Below, piece by piece: positions 1 to 7,585 of a stretch of DNA of 52,818 nt. The notes under the pieces were generated by a model that was not told where the DNA came from, made no database searches, and worked only from the letters and a program-made list of their open reading frames with translations. The translations under genes and the position numbers were made by a program. Source of the DNA: M55B144 sp964550615 (GTDB lineage Bacteria > Bipolaricaulota > Bipolaricaulia > UBA7950 > UBA9294). How positions within the stretch are numbered: position 1 is the first letter of the stretch; each line of letters begins with the position of its first letter. The stretch is taken from the NCBI GenBank assembly GCA_964550615.1, contig CAZKAB010000009.1, positions 1-52,818 of the forward strand. Reading direction: 5' to 3'.

Positions 1-1
1 T

Positions 2-721
2 GTGCTAACCTGCGTGAACCAGGATGTTGCCCTGAGCGCAACGGTGAGCGGCGGCACGCCGCCGTATGCCTTCGTGTGGCGCGATAATGACGGTGCCCCC
101 ATTGGGACTACTGCGTCCATCACCGTGTCAGAACCGGGAACGTATATGGTCACCGTGGCGGGCGCCAACGGATGTTGCGGGAGTGCTCGGATCACAGTCG
201 CTCAAGATGCCGCACCTCCTGAAGTGTATGTCGGGTCGGATCGCGAGCTGACCTGCGCGAGCCCGCAGGTGTTCATTGACGCCTTGGTTAGTGGCGGATC
301 ACCGCCCTACAAGTACTCCTGGCTGGACCAGTGTGGCGACGAGATCGCCGTCACAGAGGACATCACCGTGTCGCGCGCGGGCTTGTACACCGTAACCGTC
401 ACCGGGGCCAACGGCTGCTCGTCGACCGCTTCAGTAGCGGTAGTCAACAGAATTGATCCTCCGAAGGTCGATGCCGGCCAGGATAAGGTCCTAACGTGCG
501 AAACGACAACGGTCTTGCTCGACGCCTCGGTCAGTGGGGGCACAGCTCCCTACGAGTATCAGTGGACGGATACATGTGGCGTTGAGATCGGCGCGACGGA
601 GGATATCACCGTCACGTTGCCCGGCGTCTACACTGTCACGGTGAAGACAGCAGACGGGTGCATGGCCTCGGACAGCGTTGAGGTGACGGAAGAATCCGGA
701 AGCGAGCCGGCCGCTCTGTAG
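2..721 (+). CDS. C-terminal part of a surface protein with Ig/PKD-like repeats (5' end outside window)
   Basis: The visible 239 residues are three tandem modules of about 80 residues. Each begins with LTC, has a GG(T/S)xPY segment followed by a Trp, then an ITV strand, a YTVTV strand and an NGC or DGC end. This is the pattern of SprB/PKD-like beta-sandwich repeats of secreted proteins, with a Cys near each end of the module that could form a disulfide. The gene runs off the left edge, so its start, signal peptide and total size are unknown. It ends with an acidic tail and no visible sorting signal. A structural or adhesive surface role is inferred from the repeats only. Confidence 0.7.
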   Translation: MLTCVNQDVALSATVSGGTPPYAFVWRDNDGAPIGTTASITVSEPGTYMVTVAGANGCCGSARITVAQDAAPPEVYVGSDRELTCASPQVFIDALVSGGSPPYKYSWLDQCGDEIAVTEDITVSRAGLYTVTVTGANGCSSTASVAVVNRIDPPKVDAGQDKVLTCETTTVLLDASVSGGTAPYEYQWTDTCGVEIGATEDITVTLPGVYTVTVKTADGCMASDSVEVTEESGSEPAAL

Positions 722-869
722 CAGAATCGCCGGACGAATCGTGGCGTCTTCCGTGTCCGACGATGGCCGTCTGATCCCCGATGGGCAATCACACATCATG
801 TCGAGAAGTTCTGCGTCTGCTGCGGCAGGCGCGCAGACGGCGCCCCTTCTGAATCCTGGACTTGCCTGA

Positions 870-1238
870 AAACAACAGCACCCCGCTATCACAATATCTG
901 AGGCGCTGGGAGTCCTCGACGCCACTCACAAGGTCGGACTCGTCCACCTTGCCTACCGCAAGCCGGGAGAAGATCCGAGTGTGTTCTGCTCCTGCTGTGC
1001 TTGCTGCCGCTGGTTTATCAACGCGCTCAAGCGGTTTGACTACCACGACGCAGTGGTCGAATCGTTCCACATCGCCCGCCATGATCAAGATCTCTACATC
1101 TCCTGTAACAAGTCTGTCGAGCGGTGTCCGTTCAAGGCGTGGAGTCCATCGCGGAAGAGCGGCAAGCACAGCCTGGATCAAGGGAAATTCTTCGGTTGCG
1201 AAGTCTGCGTCACCGCGTGCCCTGTTTCCGCGATTTAA
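870..1238 (+). pseudogene. Remnant of a 4Fe-4S ferredoxin-domain protein
   Basis: The frame open from 870 (after a stop at 867) to the stop at 1236 reads like the C-terminal 120 residues of a larger 2x[4Fe-4S] protein. It has a helix like ISEALGVLD, the phrase KVGLVHLAYRK, a Cys-rich CSCCACC segment, and two degenerate cluster motifs near the end. In the first, SCNKSVERCP, the second ligand is Ser. In the second, FFGCEVCVTACP, the first ligand is Phe. There is no credible ATG with a ribosome binding site: the earliest candidate is a GTG at 981, inside the Cys-rich segment. Lost ligands, missing N-terminus and surrounding non-coding sequence point to a pseudogene. A short divergent functional protein is less likely. 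Confidence 0.65.
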
Positions 1239-1610
1239 TTTGTTACTCGTGGCTAGTCTTCGGTTTGCGGTCTTCGATTACCCGACCTATCCTGAGGGCG
1301 CGTTGGCGAGTAAGTAGGGCATACTCGAGAGGCGGGTGAACTGAACCGGCGCGGGTTCGGCCCATTTTGTGTAGTCCGGCCTGGAGGAAGTATCCTCAAT
1401 AATCCCGAAACGAAACTGCGCGCGTCGGAATCGTCGACAGGCAGTGCCGGCCATGATGGCCAAACTCACAACATTCTCCATTGAGAAACTCATCGGCGGT
1501 CGAGCAGTGCAGCCCCAATTGCTCCTGGCCCCTGGCGGCAATCTTGGATCGATTCCTGTTCTTGACGCCGCTACAAAACGTGAGAATTGCTGCTTGGTGG
1601 GACAAACAGG

Positions 1611-1637
1611 GGCGCGGTGCTAGTAGCTATCCGCGCC
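1611..1637 (-). terminator. Possible terminator hairpin downstream of the envelope protein gene
   Basis: GGCGCGG at 1611-1617 pairs with CCGCGCC at 1631-1637, and the loop contains a nested GCTA/TAGC pair. It lies about 30 bases past the stop of the reverse-strand gene ending at 1668. Read on the reverse strand it is followed by CCTGTTTGTC, which is a poor U-tract, so it may be an mRNA 3'-end hairpin and not an intrinsic terminator. Confidence 0.35.
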
Positions 1638-1667
1638 TCTGCAAGGCCAACCGATGCAACACTCAGC

Positions 1668-2711
1668 CTAGAACTCCCAGCGCAGGCCGAAGTGCCAACC
1701 GGTGACTGAAAATCCTCCTATGTAGATGAGGTCGGGGCCTCCGAAGAAGGTGAGTGGTATTCCGACGAGTTCTCGCAGGGAGAGCTCTCCTCCGGCGACG
1801 GCCTCCGCGCCGATCGCACCGGGGGCGCCGAAAACTCCTCCGCCTGCATACAGATAGACTGTCTGCGAGATGAGACCGAATCGGAATTTCAGTAGCGCAT
1901 CATATACAAGCGTACCACCTGCCAGGCCCAATCCTCCTTCTATGATGAGTGAGCTAAATCGGAGATGCACGAAGGCAAGTGGGGTCTGCCCGAGCATCTT
2001 GGCACCGATCCCGAAGGTATTCTTCGTTTCGACAACAGCTGGCGTCCACTCTTCTGCGGTGGCCGACAGAGACAGGCGCGCGATGTCGAGACGTTTGATG
2101 CCAAGAACCCCGTACTTCGTCTGCAGTTCAAGCGTCTCGGGTAAGTTGCTGACGATCGTGCCTTCGTAGGTCCTCTCACGTGTTTCGATGCGCTCCACGC
2201 CACCAAACTCAAGAGTGACAATCCGGCTTGTTTGGACGTTTGAGGTGATCCCACCCGATACGATGCTGATCGTATTGGGGAATGAGGCCGGCAGGTTTCC
2301 CTCGAAATAACGGCCGTCCGCCAAATAGGCGGTCGTGTCATAGGAAGGGCTCTCGGTTTGCTCGTACGGGAAGCGAATTCTCTTGATCTCGGTATTTGGT
2401 ATCTCCGTTTGGCCGGACTCTGTGCGAATCGTGACCGTGCCGATGGCTGTCAGCACGCGGTCTTCGAACGTCTTCCCGGTGATGGTGGTTACCCGGGCGA
2501 CTTCCGCTCCCTGGGTAAACGCTATATCGAGAACGGCCGTCCTGCGAATTGTGACCGATACTCCGTTCTCGTCCACAGTGAGAACATCAGGCAATCCTCT
2601 GAGAATGGTTCCTTCGAATAACAGACCGTCCCATGTCTCCACACTGTCGGCAAAGACAACCGCTGTCAGCGACAGGAGCAGTAGCATTCCAATTATGAGT
2701 ACTCGTTTCAT
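1668..2711 (-). CDS. Secreted envelope protein: four beta repeats plus an outer-membrane-barrel-like C-terminus
   Basis: The protein has 347 residues. A clear signal peptide (KR, hydrophobic core, VFA cleavage site near residue 21) is followed by four degenerate modules of about 45 residues. Each has the pattern 'DGxxFEGxI...LPxxLxV...IxxxxIxxIxF' (starting near residues 24, 73, 123 and 174). The last 120 residues are Gly-rich alternating hydrophobic strands ending in a terminal Phe (GLRWEF), as in outer-membrane beta-barrels. Start choice: ATG preceded by AAGGAGG, with a promoter upstream. I recognise no named family. Exposure on, or insertion into, an outer membrane is inferred and would mean a diderm envelope. 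Confidence 0.7.
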   Translation of the reverse strand: MKRVLIIGMLLLLSLTAVVFADSVETWDGLLFEGTILRGLPDVLTVDENGVSVTIRRTAVLDIAFTQGAEVARVTTITGKTFEDRVLTAIGTVTIRTESGQTEIPNTEIKRIRFPYEQTESPSYDTTAYLADGRYFEGNLPASFPNTISIVSGGITSNVQTSRIVTLEFGGVERIETRERTYEGTIVSNLPETLELQTKYGVLGIKRLDIARLSLSATAEEWTPAVVETKNTFGIGAKMLGQTPLAFVHLRFSSLIIEGGLGLAGGTLVYDALLKFRFGLISQTVYLYAGGGVFGAPGAIGAEAVAGGELSLRELVGIPLTFFGGPDLIYIGGFSVTGWHFGLRWEF

Positions 2712-2740
2712 GAAACCTCCTTGGTGTAGAGCGCCTATGC

Positions 2741-2770
2741 AGTATACACTGAGCCGAACGTTCTTGTGAA
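2741..2770 (-). promoter_or_regulatory. Sigma-70-like promoter of the envelope protein gene
   Basis: On the reverse strand TTCACA (2765-2770) and TATACT (2741-2746) are separated by 18 bases. The -10 box lies 29 bases before the ATG at 2711. Confidence 0.5.
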
Positions 2771-2972
2771 GATGCTAGCCTAACAAACACTGATGTGGTC
2801 GCGCTTTGCCGAGTCATGAGCGGAATGAAAGCGCAGAGCATCGAGTTGAGACATACAATCATGCAAGCGAGAAGACTGCAGCGCTGATCGCGTGCAGAAG
2901 ATGCGTGCTCTGTGGCATCGCGGCAGGCCGCGGTGCGGAGCGACCGGTAGATATGCGAAATTGGAGGGGAAC

Positions 2973-3503
2973 ATGACAATTGCTGCGGAGGTCCTTCGCC
3001 CCACTCTGAAAAGCCAGTACCACGCGTCTCTTGAGATGCTTCATCAGGCGATTGGCTTGTGTCCGCAGGAAGCGTGGTTTGACGGCGCTCATACCAACTC
3101 GGTATGGCAAATTGCGTACCATACGCTATTCTTTGCACATCTGTACATGCAGACAAACGAGGATTCTTTTCAGCCATGGGAGCATCACCAGGCTGCGGTA
3201 CAGCATCCTGATGGGATTGCGGGTCCACCAGATCCGGATAGCCCACTTCCGCTCCTCCCCAATCCGTACACCAAGGAGGAGGTATTGGCTTATTGGCGGT
3301 TCTGCGACCGGATGGTCTATGAGGCGTTTGAGGCGATGGACCTCATGTCTCCGGAATCCGGTTTTCACTGGTACAAGTTGTCCAAGCTGGAGCACCAAAT
3401 CATCAATATCCGTCATATTCAACACGGCGCAGCGCAGATTGCCGACCGAGTGCGCTCCGCGGCAGACGCTGGCGTGGATTGGGTTGGCGCAAGACACGGC
3501 TAG
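2973..3503 (+). CDS. DinB-superfamily (four-helix, putative metal-binding) protein
   Basis: The 176-residue protein shows the DinB/DUF664-like pattern. An N-terminal helix with 'SLEMLHQAIG' leads to the WxIAYHT segment carrying a conserved His. A C-terminal helix holds NIRHIQHGAAQI, giving the usual His triad of this metal-binding fold. Proteins of this fold include thiol-dependent transferases (BacA/YfiT-like) and many of unknown role. The name reflects the fold and is unrelated to DNA polymerase IV nearby. Start at ATG 2973 is chosen because GGAGGGG sits 5 bases upstream; an upstream in-frame ATG at 2892 has no ribosome binding site. It stands alone, convergent with the DUF72 gene. Confidence 0.72.
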   Translation: MTIAAEVLRPTLKSQYHASLEMLHQAIGLCPQEAWFDGAHTNSVWQIAYHTLFFAHLYMQTNEDSFQPWEHHQAAVQHPDGIAGPPDPDSPLPLLPNPYTKEEVLAYWRFCDRMVYEAFEAMDLMSPESGFHWYKLSKLEHQIINIRHIQHGAAQIADRVRSAADAGVDWVGARHG

Positions 3504-3539
3504 CCGTGGACTATTCGGGCTCTGCCTGCGTTCGGCGTT

Positions 3540-4442
3540 CTAGCTCGCTTCTTCGTTCGCGCGGGCCATCTCAATTTGCTTAGTAATTTCGGCGATGCGT
3601 TTGTCGGGCGATGGTTCAAACATCTCCGGGGCGAGGCCGGGAGGGAGCGTCGGCGGGGAAAGACCTAGACGGCGATGCAACTGGAGGGCGTTCACCACGC
3701 TCTGCCCAAGGTGACAGTTGTTGGTGAAGATATAGCAGGTTCGCGCTCTTGCCGCTGCATCCTCTGTCTTGGTTGCCCACTCTTCCAATTCATCCTGGTT
3801 GTATAGATAGTCATAGCGATGGCTGGGAGTGGGATGGTGCCACCACATCTTGGCGTTTCGCCCATGCAAACGGTAGTAGGCTACATCCGAAGTGACGATG
3901 TTGCTCGATTTCGGGAGGTCTCTCAAATGCGGCAGATCGACGTTCACAAACCCGAGACCGAGGTCTTTCAACTTGGCGTACACGGCTTCGTCGTACCAAC
4001 TGTTGTGGCGGAACTCAACGTTGATTGGCACGCCACGTCCGACAAACGCTTCAGCAAGTATCTTCAGGTGATCGATCGTGTGCGGCGCGGCCTTGAATGA
4101 GTAGGGAAACTGAGCGAGTAGCCCTCCCAGTTGATCTGCCTCGACGAGGGGAGCGACGCCGGCGATGAACGGTTGCAATACGCTTTGGAACTTCTCGCGC
4201 TCGTGCGTTATCCCCTTGGGCACCTTGACGACGAACGTGAAGTCGCTGGGAACCTTGTTGAGCATGTTGATGAACATGTGCGGAGAAGGAACGCGGTAAT
4301 AGGTGGAGTTGATCTCTACGGCATCGAACATCTTGGCGTAGTGAGGCAGGAAATCCCCGGATTTTGTGCCGGTGGGGTAGACAGTGCCGAGCCAGTCTTT
4401 GAAACTGTAGCCCGATGTGCCGACATGGATCGTTGCGGTCAT
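3540..4442 (-). CDS. DUF72 family TIM-barrel-like protein (YecE-like)
   Basis: The 300 residues match the DUF72 pattern throughout: GTSGYSFKDW at the N-terminus, FDAVEINSTYYRVPS, FVVKVPKGITHE, NVEFRHNSWYDE, YYRLHGRNAKMWW and a C-terminal FTNNCHLGQSVVNAL segment. The family has a TIM-barrel-like fold of unknown biochemical function, often found near DNA-metabolism or iron-sulfur genes. It lies 38 bases downstream of the polymerase IV gene on the same strand and is probably its cotranscribed third gene. No strong Shine-Dalgarno precedes the ATG, so translation may depend on readthrough from dinB. Family assignment is firm and function unknown. Confidence 0.9.
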   Translation of the reverse strand: MTATIHVGTSGYSFKDWLGTVYPTGTKSGDFLPHYAKMFDAVEINSTYYRVPSPHMFINMLNKVPSDFTFVVKVPKGITHEREKFQSVLQPFIAGVAPLVEADQLGGLLAQFPYSFKAAPHTIDHLKILAEAFVGRGVPINVEFRHNSWYDEAVYAKLKDLGLGFVNVDLPHLRDLPKSSNIVTSDVAYYRLHGRNAKMWWHHPTPSHRYDYLYNQDELEEWATKTEDAAARARTCYIFTNNCHLGQSVVNALQLHRRLGLSPPTLPPGLAPEMFEPSPDKRIAEITKQIEMARANEEAS

Positions 4443-4480
4443 GGTTTCATGCTAGTGGAGTCCGCGCGATGTGACAACTG

Positions 4481-5710
4481 CTAGAACTCCCACTCTTCTC
4501 CTTGAGAGAACCCACCGACGTGTTCGGGAATCGCATCGAACAGAAGGGTCTCTCCGGTAACAATGGCACGCTCCCCAAAACGGTCACGTATTCGATCGAT
4601 CGCGTTGTTCAATCGCTCCCGATGGCGATCATCTTCCAGCAGGTATTCAGGGGTTTCTTGCTTTTCGGTGAGGTTGCGTACTGAAACGCCCACCTGCGAG
4701 ACAGATGAAGGCTGCGCGCTCATCTTGCGATGGATGGTCAGGCACGCTTGGTAGATTTCCTCACCGTCGTCAGTTGCGAATGGAAGGGTGATCTGCTTCC
4801 CGTAGTGAGGACCTAACCCCTCTACGCGAAATCCAAAGTAGATCGTATGGCCTACGTAGCCGAGCTTGCGCATTCGTCGTCCTACTCGATCGCATAGGCC
4901 ACGCAGTACGAGCAAGGCAAGGTCGAACGATCGCAGTTGTGGTGGGAGTGACTTTGAGTGCCCCACCGATTTCACCGGCGCGGCGGTCGTGTACGGAATT
5001 ACGGGCGTTGGATCGCGTCCCTGCCCGATCTCTTTTAGAAAGAGACCGTAGACACCGAACTCCTGTTTAAGATAGCGGGTTGATTCACGGCCGAGATCGG
5101 CCAGCGTATGTATTCCTACCTTGGACAGGCGCGCCTCGATCCGCCTGCCGATGCCGCAAATATCGTCTACCGGTGTTTCTTCGAGAAGAGCGGGGATCTC
5201 CTCGTCTTGCAATTCGCCAATCCCGTCGGGTTTGTAGCGTTTTGCGATCAGTTTGGCGAATGCCTTATTGGATGCAATCCCGATGGTGCATGTGATGTAT
5301 TCCCCGAGGGTGTTGCGAAAATCGTTCTTTATCGCGCGTGCCATAGCACCCGCTCCGCCGTAGCGACGAGCCTCCTGTGTTACGTCCATGAACACCTCAT
5401 CGATACTGAATACCTCTAGCACCGGACTGTATCGTTTGAGGATCGATAGAAAACGTTTGGTTATCGCGATGTAGCGTTCGGCTTTGCCGGAGACAAGGGT
5501 GAGATGCGGGCATAGGCGACGGGCCTCCCAGTTCGGCATGGCCGACTTTACACCGCAGGCCTTTGCCTCACGTGACGCGGCAACGATGATGGAACGTTCA
5601 TGCGGTTTTCCGGTTACGCCGATCGGTTTGCCGCGCAGGGATGGCGTCGCTTGCTGTTCCACCGAGGCGAAGTAGGAATCCATGTCGAGATGCATAATGA
5701 TCCGCGGCAT
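4481..5710 (-). CDS. dinB: DNA polymerase IV (Y-family translesion polymerase)
   Basis: The 409-residue protein has the full Y-family layout. Palm carboxylates lie in LDMDSYFASVE (Asp9) and SIDEVFMDV (Asp104, Glu105). A fingers segment has AASREAKACGVKSAMP. A helix-hairpin-helix thumb (ICGIGRRIEARLSKVGIHTLADL) and a C-terminal little finger domain follow. It copies past DNA lesions at low fidelity. No obvious C-terminal QxxLF clamp-binding peptide is visible. The start ATG directly abuts the stop of the upstream DUF6504-like gene, so the two are translationally linked. No clear LexA-type operator was found at the operon promoter, so SOS control cannot be claimed. Confidence 0.93.
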   Translation of the reverse strand: MPRIIMHLDMDSYFASVEQQATPSLRGKPIGVTGKPHERSIIVAASREAKACGVKSAMPNWEARRLCPHLTLVSGKAERYIAITKRFLSILKRYSPVLEVFSIDEVFMDVTQEARRYGGAGAMARAIKNDFRNTLGEYITCTIGIASNKAFAKLIAKRYKPDGIGELQDEEIPALLEETPVDDICGIGRRIEARLSKVGIHTLADLGRESTRYLKQEFGVYGLFLKEIGQGRDPTPVIPYTTAAPVKSVGHSKSLPPQLRSFDLALLVLRGLCDRVGRRMRKLGYVGHTIYFGFRVEGLGPHYGKQITLPFATDDGEEIYQACLTIHRKMSAQPSSVSQVGVSVRNLTEKQETPEYLLEDDRHRERLNNAIDRIRDRFGERAIVTGETLLFDAIPEHVGGFSQGEEWEF

Positions 5711-5965
5711 CTATCCCTCCACATCGATAGCGTCCAGAATCCATAGACAACGGTTCGTGTTGAGACGAATTCGGAAATTATTGCCGCCGCAGCTCACTGC
5801 GTAGCAGATAAATACAGTCTGTCCTTCTCTTTCCGGATGGACCAGGTTGGTTGCAGTGACATCAAAGCGGCGGGTTCCCCAACGAAAGGAACGCAGGATG
5901 GGGTGAGATGCGCCGCGTTTGTAGAGTACGTAGGCATCGATCGGTTCCTCCACTGATTGGTACAT
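5711..5965 (-). CDS. Small DUF6504-like protein upstream of dinB
   Basis: The 84-residue beta-rich protein has 'YVLYKRGASHPILRSFRW' near the N-terminus and a C-terminal 'FRIRLNTNRCLWIL'. This pattern resembles the small DUF6504 proteins often encoded beside Y-family polymerases; the match is from memory and only moderate. The stop codon is immediately followed by the dinB start, and the ATG has GGTGA 6 bases upstream. The tight pairing suggests a role with polymerase IV, for example as an accessory or regulator, but no activity is known to me. It is the first gene of the operon driven by the promoter at 5983-6011. Confidence 0.75.
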   Translation of the reverse strand: MYQSVEEPIDAYVLYKRGASHPILRSFRWGTRRFDVTATNLVHPEREGQTVFICYAVSCGGNNFRIRLNTNRCLWILDAIDVEG

Positions 5966-5982
5966 GTTCGTTCACCATATTC

Positions 5983-6011
5983 AGTGTAGCAACTGAATCA
6001 ATGACTATCAA
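5983..6011 (-). promoter_or_regulatory. Promoter of the DUF6504-dinB-DUF72 operon
   Basis: On the reverse strand TTGATA (6006-6011) and TACACT (5983-5988) are 17 bases apart, and the -10 is preceded by TGC (extended -10). The -35 overlaps the 3' end of the upstream STAS-like gene. The predicted leader to the ATG at 5965 is only about 10 bases. Confidence 0.6.
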
Positions 6012-6568
6012 GACTTGATGATGGAAAAAAATCGATAAGTGGGATAAGGACCGCCTAAACCCACCTCTTGCCGACGGATGAGTCGCAATTCGGCGAGGCG
6101 GCCTACACGATGAAGACACGTGTTGTGGCGTATTTGAAGGGCCTCGGCGAGATCTCCGGCTGTCGCTTCTTTTCGCTCGATAACAAGATCCAGAGTCTCT
6201 TGCATCGGGGGCGGGAGAAGGCCGAGCACACTCCAACTCGTTTTGGTGAAACAGAGCATGGCTAGGCGCCTGCGGTCAAGTTTGTGTGATAGATCTTCGG
6301 CAAGCGCTAACGTAGGAGCCCGCAGGATCATGTAGCGATCGCCGAATTCCCCGGTGGTTAGGCGCGCATAGGGAAGAGCAATCAGCTCATCGGCAAACGA
6401 ACCGCTTAGCACTTCTACGCCATCCAGGGACACAACAAGGCGCCCCGGCTCCGGAAGAGATAGCAGTGCTTCCAGGAGCCCCTCGCGCGCGGCCTTGCCT
6501 TCCAGCCGCGTACCGACTCTCGCACCAAATTGATCTACTCGAAACACCTGCTCGTTCATCTTATTCAT
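6008..6568 (-). CDS. STAS-like (DUF4325-type) domain protein with winged-helix C-terminus
   Basis: The 186-residue protein has an N-terminal half like DUF4325/STAS-like domains: 'RLVVSLDGVEVLSGSFADEL' with a conserved Ser-Gly-Ser before FADEL, then a strand-helix 'RYMILRAP'. A C-terminal half resembles a winged helix (ATAGDLAEAL, TCLHRVGRLAELRLI). Such proteins are probable switch or transcription regulators that pair with HATPase partners. The start overlaps the end of the upstream STAS-HATPase gene by 8 bases (ATG 6568); ATG at 6559 or 6589 is possible. The overlap implies coupled synthesis. The target of the DNA-binding half is unknown. Confidence 0.65.
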   Translation of the reverse strand: MNKMNEQVFRVDQFGARVGTRLEGKAAREGLLEALLSLPEPGRLVVSLDGVEVLSGSFADELIALPYARLTTGEFGDRYMILRAPTLALAEDLSHKLDRRRLAMLCFTKTSWSVLGLLPPPMQETLDLVIERKEATAGDLAEALQIRHNTCLHRVGRLAELRLIRRQEVGLGGPYPTYRFFSIIKS

Positions 6569-7427
6569 TGAATCCGATGAACGATTCATTGTCAACCGGC
6601 GAAGGCTCGATCCCGAACACATGCCGTGAAAGCCGCACGGCAATCTGCAATCCCGGAAAGAACGGGGCGTCGTATACGTCGCCGTGCTCCGTGTCCATGT
6701 ACAAGAGCGCCTCCCCACTGCGGACGGCGAATATTCCATCCCATTTCCGCACCAGCCGCGCTATCCGCCTCAACTCTCCGCCTCTTCCGGGATCGGCAAA
6801 CCGACTCATCCCGTCGAAGACGATCTTGTTGAGTGCGCTTTTATCATTGAGCTGGGCGAATTCTTCTCGTAATGCTAGGCTGCGACGCAAGCCGATTCCC
6901 ATGTCGGCTACAGCGAGGAAGACCGAATCAGTGTAATCCTGCATTGCTGCCAGTCCGTGCGGATCGGACAATTCGCCGGTGGCGTTGCTGTGCTGAGGGA
7001 TGTTCTGAAACAGCTCCAGCATTACCTTCACGAGAGCGTTTCGTGATTGTTTGGTAAGCGGGTACCGCTCTGATAGCCGGTGGTCGAAGCCGTTAACAAG
7101 CTGCGATACCTTTTCTTCTTGCGCGATAGCCGTGATCGGTTGGAGAGCAGTGGATCTTGACGGTGGCGGATTACCCGGCATTTCTGGGAAACCGTCAATC
7201 TGGTCCGCGAACCCCATTGCATCCATCCAACTGCGTACGCGTCGGCTGCGCGGCCACCGGATGCGTGGCGCCGAACCATTGAGAGATCTGTGCCGGATTG
7301 CCAGTGCCAGGAGCAATAGGCCGTACGGGTCGATGAAATCGACGGCACCAATATCAAGATGCGGCGTATCCTGCGATACGAGTACATCCAAGATTTGGTC
7401 GATCGTCTGTACGGTGATCTCAGCCAT
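6561..7427 (-). CDS. STAS-like plus HATPase (GHKL) regulator
   Basis: The 288-residue protein has an N-terminal STAS-like segment (VDFIDPYGLLLLALAIR, about residues 29-45). A C-terminal GHKL ATPase follows: an N-box-like LELFQNIPQHSN with Glu and Asn, a G1-like ADMGIGL, and a Gly-rich DPGRGGELRRI. It has no sensor or phospho-acceptor domain, so it resembles anti-sigma or partner-switch ATPases more than a sensor kinase. Start at ATG 7427 is chosen because GGAAGGA precedes it; the longer frame to 7475 lacks a site. It is coupled to the STAS-like/winged-helix gene downstream and divergent from the helicase gene. The pair could form a partner switch. Confidence 0.68.
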   Translation of the reverse strand: MAEITVQTIDQILDVLVSQDTPHLDIGAVDFIDPYGLLLLALAIRHRSLNGSAPRIRWPRSRRVRSWMDAMGFADQIDGFPEMPGNPPPSRSTALQPITAIAQEEKVSQLVNGFDHRLSERYPLTKQSRNALVKVMLELFQNIPQHSNATGELSDPHGLAAMQDYTDSVFLAVADMGIGLRRSLALREEFAQLNDKSALNKIVFDGMSRFADPGRGGELRRIARLVRKWDGIFAVRSGEALLYMDTEHGDVYDAPFFPGLQIAVRLSRHVFGIEPSPVDNESFIGFNE

Positions 7428-7585
7428 GTCCTTCCTTCCCGAAATGTACCGTGCCCCCGAAATACTATCGCCCAACGTGGGTGGGCCGCTAGTCAGGGGG
7501 CAATATGGGTGGCCTTATCGCGGTGGCGTATCTCCGGCGCTGGTTTTCTGGCCCGCGGGGGATTGTTCGACTAAAGTTACTAGGG

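Larger units (their letters stand above)
722..1667. other. Gene-poor stretch with a decayed ferredoxin-like remnant
   Basis: About 950 bases lie between the repeat protein and the reverse-strand envelope protein. The only coding-like signal is the degraded iron-sulfur protein remnant listed separately at 870-1238. The rest, 1240-1600, holds only short overlapping ORFs without recognisable domains or good ribosome binding sites, and looks like eroded sequence. A GC-rich inverted repeat sits at its right end (1611-1637). Confidence 0.6.

Noticed and set aside
2..721. Short regularly spaced DNA repeats suggesting an array
   Set aside because: The regularity comes from protein modules of about 80 residues and is not conserved at DNA level as in a CRISPR array.
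5960..6011. SOS (LexA) box in front of the dinB operon
   Set aside because: GAAC and GTTC-like words are present, but not in the spacing of either known LexA operator type.
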